Origin: Bombyx mori | Taxonomy: Eukaryota; Arthropoda; Insecta; Lepidoptera; Bombycidae | Direction of reading: 5' to 3' | NCBI RefSeq assembly: GCF_030269925.1 | Contig: NC_085128.1 | Coordinates: 8,124,501 to 8,188,500, forward strand | Length of the DNA stretch: 64,000 nucleotides | Shown here: in pieces, positions 10,710 through 22,921 of the stretch | Position numbering within the stretch: position 1 is the stretch's first letter | How the letters are laid out: every line of letters starts with the position of its first letter | Position numbers and translations under genes: made by a program | The notes under the pieces: generated by a model | Database searches by the model: none | Told to the model about the DNA's origin: nothing | What the model saw: the letters and a program-made list of their open reading frames with translations, nothing else

Positions 10710-12252
10710 TTATATATATATATTAATATATAGGTACAAGAATTGCTCTTTTAAAGGTATAAGATTTATGATTGTAATTTTTAATTTGTTTATTTTCTTT
10801 TAGAAAATAATAATTAAAAACAACACATTAAAATGTTAAGAAAGCCTAAAATACACCGAATTAGCGCTTATCTTGGTACATGTTGTGCCAATATACCCGC
10901 TCCACTTTTTTGTTAAACGTATCAAGTTGCATAATATTATGTGAATCATATTATTATGTGTATGCCCTAATATAGCCATGAGACATGATTTATTGCATCG
11001 TTAAACTTGAAATGCCTACAGAGTATAAAATCATTTCTTAAATCAAGCGATCGTGGTACCTCCGGACTAAAAGAATCAGGATAGTTTTCTCTATAGAAAC
11101 GGCTACTCAATAGTTTAAATCTAGTGAATATAATTATTTGCATTAGCGCCGCGTTGTGTCTAGGCCGGACGGCTTATTTATTGCCGACCTCGACCTATTT
11201 CTACTACATATGACATCAAATTTCTTATTGAGATCAATCGTTTTTAATTTGATCGAAACCAATTTGATATCTGGTCTGCGACTTGTCTACTTGTAACTAG
11301 ATTGATCGGTCGCAACGAATATCAACTTCTCAGTGAAGTGTCAAGGGTATAATAATAATTTGAGTTGTCACCTTGTTATCTATTCTGCGGTATTATGATG
11401 TGATATTAAATATTAATGATTGAAATTGGTGTTAAACAACACAATTGGGATTTATTAATTTATAACATTTATTTATAGATGTACATTTAATTTAGTTTGG
11501 TATTTTTTCTTTCACTTGTACTAATTCTCGCTTGCTTATTTTTTTGGCTTCCCTGGTGTTTTATCTTGTTTATATTGTGTTTTTGTATCATCATTTTCGT
11601 ACTGATTATATAACCTTTAACTGGTTTCTATTTCTATTAGTTGTTATTTTATTATATTATTATGTTAAGTTAAGCCGTTTGTCCTCCCTGTAATTAATGA
11701 GTGATTGGGCGTACCGGGTGTTTTATGAAGACATGTATGTATCTACGTACGATCATCACGACTATTTCTGCAAAATGTTTTCTGGTCGGAAGAATGTATG
11801 TGATATATTTGAAGTGAACCACAATCTCATGTCTCAGAGTGAGTGGAGGCATTCACGTTACGGTGTCCATAGGATTCGGTAAACACTTAAAACCCGAGAT
11901 AAATCGACAGCTTATCCACTAATTTAGAGCAATTAAATTAAAAGCTAAAAATATGATTCAGTTCTTCAAATAATACATTATAATTGAAAACCAACTTTGA
12001 TGCTAAAACACATTGAATTCACTGAAAAGCAATTATGAAATTTTGTACACAGCATAATCTGGTTTTGGTAATTTCTTTGAAACCGATCTGAAATAGGATC
12101 CTTTCAAAGAAAGTTTATTAGAGTAAAAAGAACCAAATCACATAATAAACGATGGATTACTGAGTAACAACAACAACTGCAATATTATCGAATCATGCAC
12201 CTTTTTTTTTAATTAATGACAGTTAGTTGTCGACCAGCTACCACTAGGTTAG
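10710..12252. other. Unassigned AT-rich DNA
   Basis: No gene or named repeat recognised. Confidence 0.35.
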
Positions 12253-12687
12253 TTTATTTAGAAGAACTGACAGAATAATTAAATCCATTTATTTCACCAT
12301 ACCATGATGTTAATGTGAACCTATTTCTGGTTTAATTTTAAATTTAATAATTGGCTCACTGAATTAAGAACGCACATCTCTCCATTTGAATCTCCGCGAA
12401 ATTTACATATTAAATTAAACTCATGAGCATTACGTTTAGGAAAAATCTGGGAATCCATTAAAAATAAATTTATTTTGATAATTTAGTGTGCTGGTGAACT
12501 TACGTACAGAAAATATTTTCAAAATTTATTTGTTTAGTTAATATTAAAGTGAATTGAACACCTGACCACAGACGAACATTAACCCACTCTTATAATAATT
12601 AAATGGATAGTAGGAACCTTGTTTGGTCCGATCCATCAATATGATTCATTTCAAAAACACTTATAACTGTTAGTTCTTCTAAATAAA
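12253..12687. mobile_element. MITE candidate with 21-bp terminal inverted repeats
   Basis: TTTATTTAGAAGAACTGACAG at 12253-12273 is repeated in inverse at 12667-12687 with a single mismatch, enclosing 435 bp of AT-rich non-coding DNA. No clear target duplication was seen, so the class is unknown. Confidence 0.5.
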
Positions 12688-13211
12688 AATCAGTTTGTTA
12701 CAGTTGATAAGTTCGGCGAAGACTGTTTGTGAGTGAGTCACTAAAGTTCGCCTTACGATATGTGATAGGTTTTATCTGTACTATACTGAGTATTTACCAA
12801 GTTCGGAGCAGGTTAGTGCTTAAACGAGTCAGTAAGAGCATCTGGGTTTTAAAGGATATTCTGTTTTCCGTCTCCGACGAGGTTCGAAGGTCTCATATCT
12901 TGGCACGAGCCAATATTTAAGTTAGTGAAGAGCATTTGAGTGTTGCGTCATTTGTGTGGTCATTTGATATAAGTGCTTACTCGTAACTTAAAATATATTA
13001 TCAAAATAGATGTCGATTGTGTTATTACTATTTTATTGATTCACACTATTTGCGTATCGAATATTTAATAAATCAAACTAGGTCCAAATTAAATTATAAT
13101 ATACATATTTCTGTTCTATCATAAGAAATATCAGATTTTAATAAATGTTTAAAATTTTAGGGCACCGTTTAAATTGATTATTGATGATTAAAAAGTTAGA
13201 AAATTTTATTT
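12688..13211. other. Unassigned DNA
   Basis: No recognised gene. A 63-codon frame at 12729 has no family features. Confidence 0.3.
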
Positions 13212-13344
13212 CTTTTTTTTTTGCTTAGATGGGTGGACGAGCTCACAGCCCACCTGGTGTTAAATGGTTACTGGAGCCCATAGACATCTACAACGTAAAT
13301 GTGCCACTCACCTTGAGATATAAGTTCTAAGGTCTCAGCATAGT

Positions 13345-13347
<3 letters not shown>
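13212..13347 (-). repeat. Bm1 SINE, 3' part only
   Basis: T-run, then TTGCTTAGATGGGTGGACG and the 3' Bm1 body up to CATAGTTACA, where a long TA repeat begins. Confidence 0.85.

Positions 13348-13425
<78 letters not shown>
13348..13425. repeat. (TA)n microsatellite
   Basis: About 39 uninterrupted TA units joined to the truncated Bm1. The long tyrosine/isoleucine run in an overlapping - frame is an artefact of this repeat. Confidence 0.95.
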
Positions 13426-13427
<2 letters not shown>

Positions 13428-14300
13428 CCATCCCAGAGCGCATGTTACGTCCTATATGGCGGTTTTTACCGATGATATTGCATCCGACCGACTTATTGCG
13501 TCCTGTATATGGACGCAAGATTGTCCATTTCTCAAATTCAGCCAGAGGTAGCCGAAAGATCCGTACAATGCGTGGGTAAAATATTGGCATGGACGTTATT
13601 TTGTCACCGGATTGATTCTCAGCGTATTTCTTAGTTCCGCTGTTTGGCACGCGAATTTTGGAGGTCGCTTCTCCGCGGCGTATATCGGTAGCGTATATTG
13701 GATATTTTTTTTACGTAAATTTCACCGATAATGTGACTTCTGTATATAAAAAAATTTCAATTCAAGTTTTTATCAATTCCAATTTGTGGTTTAATTACGT
13801 CACACAAAATGACCCCGTTCCAAGAGAAACGCGGGAACAACAGGGGTGAGGGGGCGGAGTTAGCATGCGTCATGCAAGCGCCGTGATTTTGTTTGCAATT
13901 CTGTTCCGGCCGGCGCGGGCGCAACGACGACTATAGTGTGAATATCAGTATATTAGAGAATGTATAATAATACTTTTTATCAACGAAACACGTGAGCGGA
14001 GCCGCGGATGAAAACTAGTGTTACTTACATACGCATTACAGAAGTTTATTCAGTTATAGCCAATGATAAAATAAACTAGACTTTAATTAGTCGTTTTTAA
14101 ATAATTCTTATTCTTAATCGTAATTGATATGCCAGTCTCCTTTCATGTTCAATTTTCGCAATTTTTTTGTTTTTGTTTTGTAGACACTTATTATTTAATT
14201 ATGAGTATTGTTTTTTGAATTATATAATTATGGTTTTAATTGTACTTAATTTATAAAAATAAATAATAGTTTAAAAAAACTAAAACACACGCTTTATATA
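13426..14300. other. CpG-richer unassigned segment (13426-13930) and AT-rich flank
   Basis: 13426-13930 is noticeably richer in CG than its surroundings and contains the inverted repeat TTGCGTCC/GGACGCAA (13496-13518). No protein family was recognised. Near 14015-14018 the sequence GCGGAGCCGC followed by CTAG|T resembles a Helitron 3' end, but no matching 5' end was located. Confidence 0.3.
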
Positions 14301-14540
14301 AAATTCAACTAAAAAATAGAAAATAAATTTTAATAAATTTAAATTCAAAATAGTGTAAAAAAATTCATATTTTATTGTAAAAAAAGCGTGGTGTGCATGG
14401 TGTTATTAGTTATAAACATATTTCTGATAGATATGAGTAGAAGAATTATTATTTCAATAATATCTTAAAAAGCACCTCACGCTTTTTTTACAATAAATTT
14501 TTTTTTTTTTCATTCATTCATTCATTTTTTAGTTGAATTT
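14301..14540. repeat. Nested inverted-repeat element
   Basis: The outer arms AAATTCAACTAAAAAAT (14301-14317) and its exact inverse (14524-14540) enclose inner 26-bp arms at 14371-14396 and 14472-14497, which match at 24 of 26 positions (TTTATTGTAAAAAAAGCGTG core). It is non-coding and probably a foldback or MITE-like element. Confidence 0.55.
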
Positions 14541-14819
14541 CAATTTTTTCAATTTTTTTTTCCAATTTTGAATTGTCATCGGTCCTCGATAAATCTATAG
14601 AGTTTGAATGAAATCTGGCCGTTTAAAGTGGGTCAAAATCGCGTCTAAAGTAGCCAGTTACAAACATACATACAAGTGAAGCTAATATAAAGCGTGTAAT
14701 AAAACTTGATAGTATTGTCGAAAAAATTGTTTTATTTCGTGTTCATAGCTAAATTTATAAAAATGACACTCATATAAATAATGTACTCACACATAAACCT
14801 AATTGGAAGAAAGCTGAGA

Positions 14820-15700
14820 AAGATGAGAGAAAGATGTTTAATCTCGTCTAGAGGAAACCCGAAGGTGGATAAGTTATTTAGAGGGATTCGCGCCCTTTCA
14901 CCAAGCGTACTGGCAACTAGCTAGGACCCTCAAATCGGAAACGATCGCCAATATACATTCCTTCGTAAGCCTCTCAGGCCAACCCTCGGCTTTTGATGAC
15001 GATGAAAAGGTAGTGTTATTAGCCGATGCTCTGCAGGAGCAGTGCACCGTCAGTGCTCAAGCCGTGGACCCGAACACACCGAGTTAATTGCTAGAGAGGT
15101 CGAGCCCAGAGCTTCCCAAAAACCCTCAGACGCGTTACCCCACATTACCATTAACGGAGTAAAAGAAAAAATCGCGAACTTAAAACAAAGGAAAGCCCCC
15201 GGCTCCGCCAGAAACAAATGCCGCATTTTAAAAATTTAACCCCCTAAACTAATAATCATGTTAGTTTCTATTTTAAATGCCGCTATAATGAACTGCATCT
15301 TTCCCGCGGTGTAGGAAGAACGTTATCGGCATACACAAACCTGGAAAACCTAAAAACGAACCCGCGAGGTACAGCCCGATCAGCATCCTCCCAGTGTTAG
15401 GCAAATTATGCGAGTGAATATTACGCAAACGCCTCTGGGACTTCATCTCCTCGAAAGGCATCCTGATCGACGAACAGTTCGGATTCCACGCGAAGTGCTC
15501 GTGTATTCAGCAAATGTACTGCCTCACAGACCTCATCTTAGTAGGGATAAATAGCGTAGACCCCTCTCCACGAGGGCCCTCTTCTTCGAAATCGCGAAGG
15601 ATTCGAAAAAGTCTGGCGCAACGGCTTAATTTACAAACTGTATAAAATAGGCGTGCCCGACAGTCTCGTGCTCATCATACGAGATTTCTTGTGGAGCCCA
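14820..15700 (+). pseudogene. Decayed family A retrotransposon: N-terminal part of reverse transcriptase
   Basis: Across several frames the + strand resembles jockey-type ORF2: VLLADALQEQCTVSAQAVDP near 15015, IANLKQRKAPGSARN near 15165-15225, a KPKNEPARYSPIS-like block near 15345, and LIYKLYKIGVPDSLVLIIRD near 15625-15690. Multiple stops and frameshifts make it non-functional. The same element resumes at 16190 after a family C insertion. Confidence 0.75.
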
Positions 15701-16189
15701 AATACTAGCTTCTTCCATTTGACTCTATACAGAGGAAGGCCGTTCGGATTGTCGATAATCCCATTCTCACGGATCGTTTGGAACCTCTGGGTCTGCGGAG
15801 GGACTTCGGTTCCCTCTGTATTTTGTACCGTATGTTCCATGGGGAGTGCTCTGAGACATTGTACGAGATGATACTGGCATCTCGTTTTTACCATCGCACC
15901 GCCCGCCACCGGAGTAGAGTTCATCCATACTATCTGGAGCCACTGCAGTCATCCACAGTGCGTTTCCAGAGATCTTTTTTGCCACGTACAATCCGGCTAT
16001 GGAATGAGCTCCCCTCCACGGTGTTTCCCGAGCGCTATGACATGTCCTTCTTCAAACGAGGCTTGTGGAGAGTATTAAGCGGTAAGCAGCAGCTTGGTTC
16101 TGCCCCTGGCATTGCTGAAGTCCATAGGCAACGGTAACCACTCACCATCAGGTGGGCCGTATGCTCGTCTGCATACAAGGGCAATAAAA
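15701..16189 (+). mobile_element. Family C non-LTR retrotransposon 3' end inserted in the family A copy
   Basis: The + frame 15778-16137 encodes the C-terminus of a pol protein (LCILYRMFHGECSETLYEMI, then STVRFQRSFLPRTIRLWNEL, then FFKRGLWRVLSG). It ends with a stop at 16135 and is followed by a 3' tail CACTCACCATCAGGTGGGCC and GGGCAATAAAAAAAAA. The interruption of the family A reverse transcriptase on both sides shows it is a nested, 5'-truncated insertion. Confidence 0.75.
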
Positions 16190-16311
16190 AAAAAGCCTTT
16201 CGTTTCGGTATCGAGTCGAGGGAACTCGATATCTCGGCCGGAGTTCCGCAAGGCTCCGCTCTCTCCCCGCTACTTTTTAGCGTGTCAATTAACGATAAAA
16301 CCCGGTCGCTA
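16190..16311 (+). pseudogene. Continuation of the decayed family A reverse transcriptase
   Basis: Encodes RVESRELDISAGVPQGSALS followed by PLLFSVSIND, the reverse transcriptase motif just upstream of the catalytic FADD box. It matches the intact order in the copy at 49774-51454 and is cut by the family D element at its 3' side. Confidence 0.7.
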
Positions 16312-18185
16312 GCGAATGCATCGATCCTTCTTCTTTCTTTCACAGTCCAGGTCTCAACCTCATATAAAAAGATGGGGAACACCAGTGCCCTTACCAGTCG
16401 GACTTTGGTGGTCTTGGTGATATTCCGGTCCTTATAAGCCGAGTTTATCTATGGCCGATCGCGTTATGATTATGCGCCGCTTAATTTCTTCCTCCGAACC
16501 ACCACTGTTAGTCACTAGTGAACCTAGGTAGGTATAAGATGAAACGACCTCACAACTTGCAATCTCTGTAATCTCCGAGGTATTTTTATTGCTTGTCCAC
16601 TATAATCATTTTGGTTTTGTGCCTGTTGATTCGGAGACCAAGGCAACTATTTCGACGCGATTTAGCAATTCTTTTGCTTGTAGCAAAGATCTGATTGCCA
16701 AGTGGTTACAAGCCAGCAGAGTATTATCGTCAGCATCACGAAGATTGCATATGTTTTTGCCGCCAATGGACACACCATCAGTCCAGTCATCTAGAGCGAT
16801 TCTCATAATTGCCTTAGTGTAAATGTTAAACAAGAGAGGTGACAAGATACACCCTTGCCGGAATCCAGCGCTAGGACGCAGAGGTTGTGAGGCAACGTTG
16901 TCTAGCTTTACTGAAGATGTTTTGGCACTCCCATATTTTCGAGGGTTTTCCATAAATGCGGCGATTTAACAGAGTCAAATGCTTTTTGAAAGTCAACAAA
17001 GCAAATGAACGTTTGCATGTTGAACTCTCTCGGCTTCTCTATTATTTGTCGCACAATCAAGATCGGTTCTCTGGTTCCCTTCCCCTTTACAAAGCCAGCT
17101 TGTTCTGGTACAATTTGTGTTGCTAAACAGCTTTTTAAACGTTCATTAAGAATATGTAGAATTTTGCTGCAGTGTGATTGATATCAGGGCAATAAGACGA
17201 TAATTGCTACACTTCCTTGTCGAACCTTTCTTATGCAAAGGAATAAAAAGGGAGTGCGTCCATTCTGTAAGCCAGGTGCCAGATTTCCATATCTTGTACA
17301 AATTGCGTGGAAGATTTCGACACCACTCTGGCTAAAATCTTTAACTGTCTAGATTGGGATGTTATCACTTCCTACTGCTTTTCCAGTTTTAAGATGTTTG
17401 ATGGCATGACGAACTTCTTAAATCAGTATTTCTGATTCGCATTCTTGGATATCTGATGTCGTTGGGGGTAAAATTTTGCAGTCGGGGTCAAAGAAGAGAG
17501 CTTGGCAATATTCTTTCCATCGGTCTGAAAGTCTTCTAACTCTGTTACTACACATCCATCCGATTTCTCAACAGCCCAGGTCTGACACAAGTTTTGGGGA
17601 TTACACTAATTTTCCGGTACATCTCTGGTTTCGTGTTTTTCAACATGCGCTTCAGCTTTCGAGCAGATCTCTCTCAGAAAGTTATTTTTATCCCTCCTAC
17701 AGGCTGTTTGAATGTTAGCACCAGTTTGTTCAGTATTTGCACTTCAACTTCCTGTGCTTTTTTGTGTCGTCTCTCTTCCACCAATGGTAAAGCTTCATCA
17801 CTCATCCAGTGCTGATGTTTTTGGTTTCAAATTTAGTAGGTTTAAATGTTTTCACTTCTTCTCAAATCATTGCTTTTGTTCTATTCCAAAATTCTTCAGC
17901 CGTCAGTTGATCATGCCGTTCAATTTTCATTTCTTTCCAACTCTTTTCGAAAGATACAAAAAAGATGTGGGTGTCATGAGGAGTAATTATTTCGCATTCA
18001 TAAATTTTTCTTGCAACCTGAAGTTTAAGTTGGAATTTAGAGACAAGGATCAGATCCGTAGTTGGCTCCACCACTCCACCTTGATTTTATAAGTATATAG
18101 TCAATTTGATTTCGGTATTGAGCAGCTGGTGAAGTTCAAGTGCAGCAACAAGCCTGCGTGGACGTTGTTTGAAGAGTGTGTTCGC
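16312..18185 (-). pseudogene. Decayed family D non-LTR retrotransposon (reverse transcriptase)
   Basis: On the - strand several frames carry reverse transcriptase blocks in order: an upstream linker (LILVSKFQLKLQVARKIY, ~18040), CSKILHILNERLKSCL-like and VPEQAGFVKGKGTREPILIV (~17100-17170), motif A VDFQKAFDSVK (~16985), GFRQGCILSPLLFNIYTKAI (~16830-16880), the catalytic box region RDADDNTLLA (~16750, where the active copy would read YADDTTLLA), and a C-terminal PIFLYEVETWTVK (~16340-16380). Frameshifts and stops throughout show it is dead. It is a different lineage from families A-C, possibly RTE/CR1-like. Confidence 0.75.
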
Positions 18186-18375
18186 TATCGATAAACCATT
18201 GTCATCTCGGTGGGTCGCAATTCCGTTCCGGTGATAGATTCAGCGAAGCACAACTCTTGTTAGGGCTGGTGTTAGCAAATTTTCTCAGGTTTGAAGCCAT
18301 GAGCTCACCTACCCGTAAGGTCATAACTGAAATAGTCTCCTAGGCTACCGGCGAATAGGAAAAAAAGCCGGCATC
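18186..18375 (+). mobile_element. Family A retrotransposon 3' UTR
   Basis: GGTGATAGATTCAGCGAAGC, the GTTTGAAGCCATGAGCTCAC block, CTGAAATAGTCTCC and an AGGAAAAAAAG tail are the family A 3' end. It may be the distal end of the copy starting at 14820, with family D inserted between and the middle deleted. Confidence 0.7.
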
Positions 18376-18954
18376 CAAACCCAAAGCTACATAAATTTTA
18401 TTTTTATTGACTTCATAAAAGGAGATGGTTCTTGGGATTGGTTCATTGGGATCTATTATTTATTACATTAATCGAAGACAGCAGCACTCCAAAAAGTATA
18501 CGGTATCGATATTACTATAACTTTAGGAGGAAGCAGCAACCTCAAAACAATTTATGGAGTACATACAGAAAAAATATTCGGTACCTATATAATCTCAAAT
18601 ATAGAAAGTAGTCATGTAATTAGTGGAATGCATAGAATAAATACAGGACAGTATACGGTACCGATATATCCATACATTTGGATGGATGTCGAAAAACTGA
18701 TTAAATGTATGGAACAAATACAGAAATATACAATGTGACACATTATTTCCATCATGAACGGATGCAAGGAACCAGCGAGAATTATTTCAAATTGAATATC
18801 TTATTTTCGAATTTAAATAAAATTTCTTGTCGGTAATAGAATTCACATGACACCAATGTAACTATATTCGCACGAATAATAGTTTAAAACTCATTGGAAA
18901 CGGTGGATGCAACAGGGTTCGACTATGAAAAGACGCAAGAAGTCTTCATCGATT

Positions 18955-19004
<50 letters not shown>

Positions 19005-21649
19005 TATATAGTATATTGGTGACCTTGAAACATGCAGATCTGCATTCTTCAATCGAAGTTCATGATGAACGCTCGTCGACTAAAGGTTGACCATTGAAGG
19101 ACGACATCTTTATTTCTTAGAAGTAGACACTCGTTATTTATGTACGAGACTGAATTACTTCTAGACACGAACGCACCGACGGAAAACATGGAAGAATCAT
19201 TATTATGACAGCGTTCTGAACTCATGTCACATTACATTACGACTGAGGATACGTGCCAACAAGGTTAATTTTAGTTATGAACGTTGGAGATATTTGAACA
19301 AAAAACTTCACTATACCTAAACACATTTGTGTTAGTTGTTTTTTTTATTTAAACAAATTATCGATATTCATTACATGTGAATTATGTTATTATCAAGTCA
19401 ATAGATCAAGAAAATAGTACTTACTCATTGATTGCAAACGTCACAAGCTATATAGCGAGTTTAATGAGTTATTTGATAATAATGCGTTTCAATTTAAGCC
19501 ATCATTGAGTACCGCATCCTCAAGCTTCGACGGCGGTGCAATTACCCTAGATTCAGGCTGATGCATTTTACTATTGTGTTGTCGTGACTAAATGTAAACA
19601 ACATTTTTGTATGTGCGCGTATGTATATTTCAGGGATCGCGCGGTCGTTAATATATAAATAATGTTGTAATTAAACGCGTGTGCGATACGTGAGTAATCG
19701 CGATTACGTACCGTAGGTGAATTTACAACGGCCGCCTATATAACACATGATCTTAAAAACTAGATAATAAACGTCTTCGCTAACGAGAGCCGCATTCTCT
19801 TTCGATGTTAACAGCTCTATGTACGTACGCTTCACTGACTATCGAAATTCTGAAAGTTAACATTATTTCTGTCTAATTATTCGAGAATGCCGTTCTTGTT
19901 GATCAATTTCGTCACGATGCCCCGCTGTTATCATATTAATCTTATGCACTGGATCAACGGCACAGTAATGCATGCCTTTCTTATCGCATCAGAGACGTGC
20001 CAAGGCCTGCACTTTATGTACAAAACCGCAATTGAGCAATGAGCCGTAAAATTAACAATCTTTTGTTATTCGTAAATGGTCGAAATAGGCCAATACCGAG
20101 ACGACATTCGTGGAAATTATCAACGTGAAAAACGGCATTCCATAAAATTCACTTTAATTTGATGCGGTTACAAGTCTGTAACTAAATAAATATTATGCGG
20201 TCATAACGATGGAATTTCTTATTGTTTCTTTCGAGAAATATGTAACGGTTTTAATTCATATTTATAGCCTAATATAGTTCTCGATAGCCCTAATTGTGGA
20301 ATTAATTTTATTTGTCTATTTCATTTTACATTCACTGCTTTAGTATTCAAAATTTAAAAGTTTATAACAACGAAATAGTTTATAGAAGCGCGACATGATT
20401 ACATACTTAATTTTAAGTTATTGTTAAAGAAATTGCGTCACAGTAAATAGTCAACCACAAATTTTTGTTCATACAAAATACGTCGAAGTAGCAATTGAAT
20501 GAGCTATAAAACGGACTCGTCAAACAAATCTTTTGAATCGCATTTAGCAGCTGCTTGGGTGGGATCGACATACCTGCAACCTGCAACATGTTTCTTATCT
20601 ATATTACATACTCTGCTTGAGGTATGGAGATATACCGCGTGCGCTGTCTGAATAAAAAATGCGTGCTACATCATGATTTTACCGAAAACCGCGCATTGAA
20701 CAAATTCAGCTAAAGTTTATGATCGAATAAAACAATTTTCAATTTTAAATGTCGGTGGAGCATTTTCCTGTAATAATAACATAGAAATACATAAAAACAA
20801 CATTCCGGGAACAAAATCTTATTTCGCAGGACGAAATGGTGTTCCCTTGTAGATCTTTTGTCATCCGTTTTTAATCACATTTAACTCCTCGAACGTCTAA
20901 GCTTGAACATAATCATTCACAAAAAATCCAATAAAATTTCGTTTCCAATGTATCGACACCGATAATTTTATAATTATTTGAGAGTCACTTTATAGTGACT
21001 CTCAAAATAAATCAATAAGGGTATATAGTATTGTAACGGTGCAATAAACGGACCTATAGCCAGATTACTTTAAAATAAAAGCAAGATGAATTGATAATCC
21101 AAAGTTGCTTTCAGCGAGTGGTAACCATACATTGTACATAATATTATGTGAATAAATAGGCCAAGAATTCTGCATCAGCGATGCGCATGCATCACAGATA
21201 CGGTCTAATTATAGCACAACTAGAGTTTGTCGCGTATCTGAACAATAAGCAATTAGTTATTGTAAATAAATAAACAAAAAAAATATCTGAATCCCGAAAT
21301 AGATTTTAATGTAAGTTCGAGAGAAAGTCTCAAAAACTTTTAAAATTATGTATAATTCATCAGTCATTTTAAGTAACGTAATAGCTAAATTTATGTTTTG
21401 CTGTGAATCATCCATTAGCTTCGTGCTTAGACTTATTTAATGTTCGAAGGTATGTTCTGAAAACATATTTAATTCAACAGCAAACTCTAAGCAGGGATGC
21501 AATAATTTTTCAAACAAAACGCGTTGATCATTCGAAAAGAAGGTTTTTGGTACGTCATTTTATTTTAAATTTAAGGATAAATCATTCTGACTACCTAACG
21601 CATACATATATTTCATAACACAAGAACGGAGTATATCAAAATATATTTA
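18376..21649. other. Unassigned DNA with a TA microsatellite
   Basis: No gene recognised. A (TA)n run occupies about 18957-19010. A clean palindrome with arms TTTGAGAGTCACT lies at 20978-21006. 19490-19780 is relatively CG-rich but has no recognisable coding signal. Confidence 0.4.
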
Positions 21650-21899
21650 TTTTTTATTTATTTATTTATTGCATAGACGGGTTGACGAGCTCACAGCCCA
21701 CCTGGTGTTAAGTGGTTACTGGAGCCCATAGACATCTATAACGGAAATGCGCCACCCACCTTGAGATAAGTTCTAAGGTCTCAGTATAGTTCAACGGCTG
21801 CCCCACCCTTCAAATCGAAACGCATTACTGCTTCACGGCAGAAATAGGCAGGGTGGTGGTACCTACCCGTGCGGACTCAGAAGAGGTCCTACCACCAGT
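21650..21899 (-). repeat. Bm1 SINE, lacking the tRNA-like head
   Basis: Bm1 body from TTATTGCATAGACGGGTTGA to GAGGTCCTACCACCAGT. It ends at the usual boundary where 5'-truncated Bm1 copies start. Confidence 0.85.
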
Positions 21900-22767
21900 C
21901 AAAAAGTATCTCACAAAAACAGATAATACATTTTCGATGTCAATTAAAGAAATATGTCTTCGAGTTTCACGGTCTAACCATTGTTGAGATATAGACTGAA
22001 ATAGATATAGATAAGAGATATAGATAAAGACTGAAATCACAGTTGCATTGAAATGAATGCTGCATACCTTTCCAACTGTTTCACGACAGAACACAGAATG
22101 GTGGCACTAATAATATATGTGGACTACTAGTACTAACTTACATACTAAACCACCAAGTTATTAATAAACCAAAGCCTGTGATAATTATAGACATTTGATT
22201 AGCTTGTTTAAACAGAAATTTAAAAAGTTACAATTTAAGTGCTTAGTCTCTATCTGTATCTATATCTGTCTGTATTTTAAGGCACATTTTATTTATTCAC
22301 TAATATATTTACGTGTACAATAATAATCTTTAGAAAATAGTTATAAAATTGAAGGTTTTACATTTTGGTAGTGCTTTTTTTAGGTGAAATCTCTTCAAGT
22401 AGACCGTAGAGAAGATGCCAAACTGGCGACTTAGATGTATACAACTGAAAGAACCTTACCTAACATTACAGTCTAATTTGTCTTCATATTAAACACAAAA
22501 TATCTCAATATTTTTATTTATTTCAGACCAAACATGCACATGTGATTACTTTTTTTTAAACAGATATAGATTTACAACTGCCAATGCAAATTGCTAATGA
22601 ATTTCATAACCTAACAGCGCCGGCGTGAAGAACGATTGAGTAGGGGTAAAAAATTGTTTGTGTTTAGGAACTATACGAATGAGTTATAAGGTCTCACATT
22701 GAATTTGAAAAACGATTAATCATCGTTCGCGGATGTCCCGATGGAAATCATGATTTTCACGTTTATC
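21900..22767. other. Unassigned AT-rich DNA
   Basis: No gene or named repeat recognised. Confidence 0.3.
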
Positions 22768-22921
22768 CCAGCTATGCTGATAGCCTTGAGAGGCTATTTC
22801 AGCTTCACACTAACGTGTGTAGGTGAGCTCACGGGGCTCAAACCGGAGTGTTGCTAACACTGACCCTAGCAAGAGCAGTGCTTCGCAGAATCTACCACCG
22901 GATCGGAAACGCGACCCGTTA
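22768..22921 (-). mobile_element. Family A retrotransposon 3' end fragment
   Basis: GCTGATAGCCTTGAGAGGCT, the TAGGTGAGCTCACGGGGCTC block and CTTCGCAGAATCTACCACCG read as the family A 3' UTR in reverse, truncated at 22921. Confidence 0.8.

Noticed and set aside
13327..13650. - strand frame with a long Tyr/Ile repeat
   Set aside because: The repeat part is a (TA)n microsatellite; the remaining ~60 residues matched no known family.
14015..14019. CTAG|T with nearby GCGGAGCCGC as a Helitron 3' end
   Set aside because: No matching 5' end or second copy was found in the window, so it was mentioned but not called.
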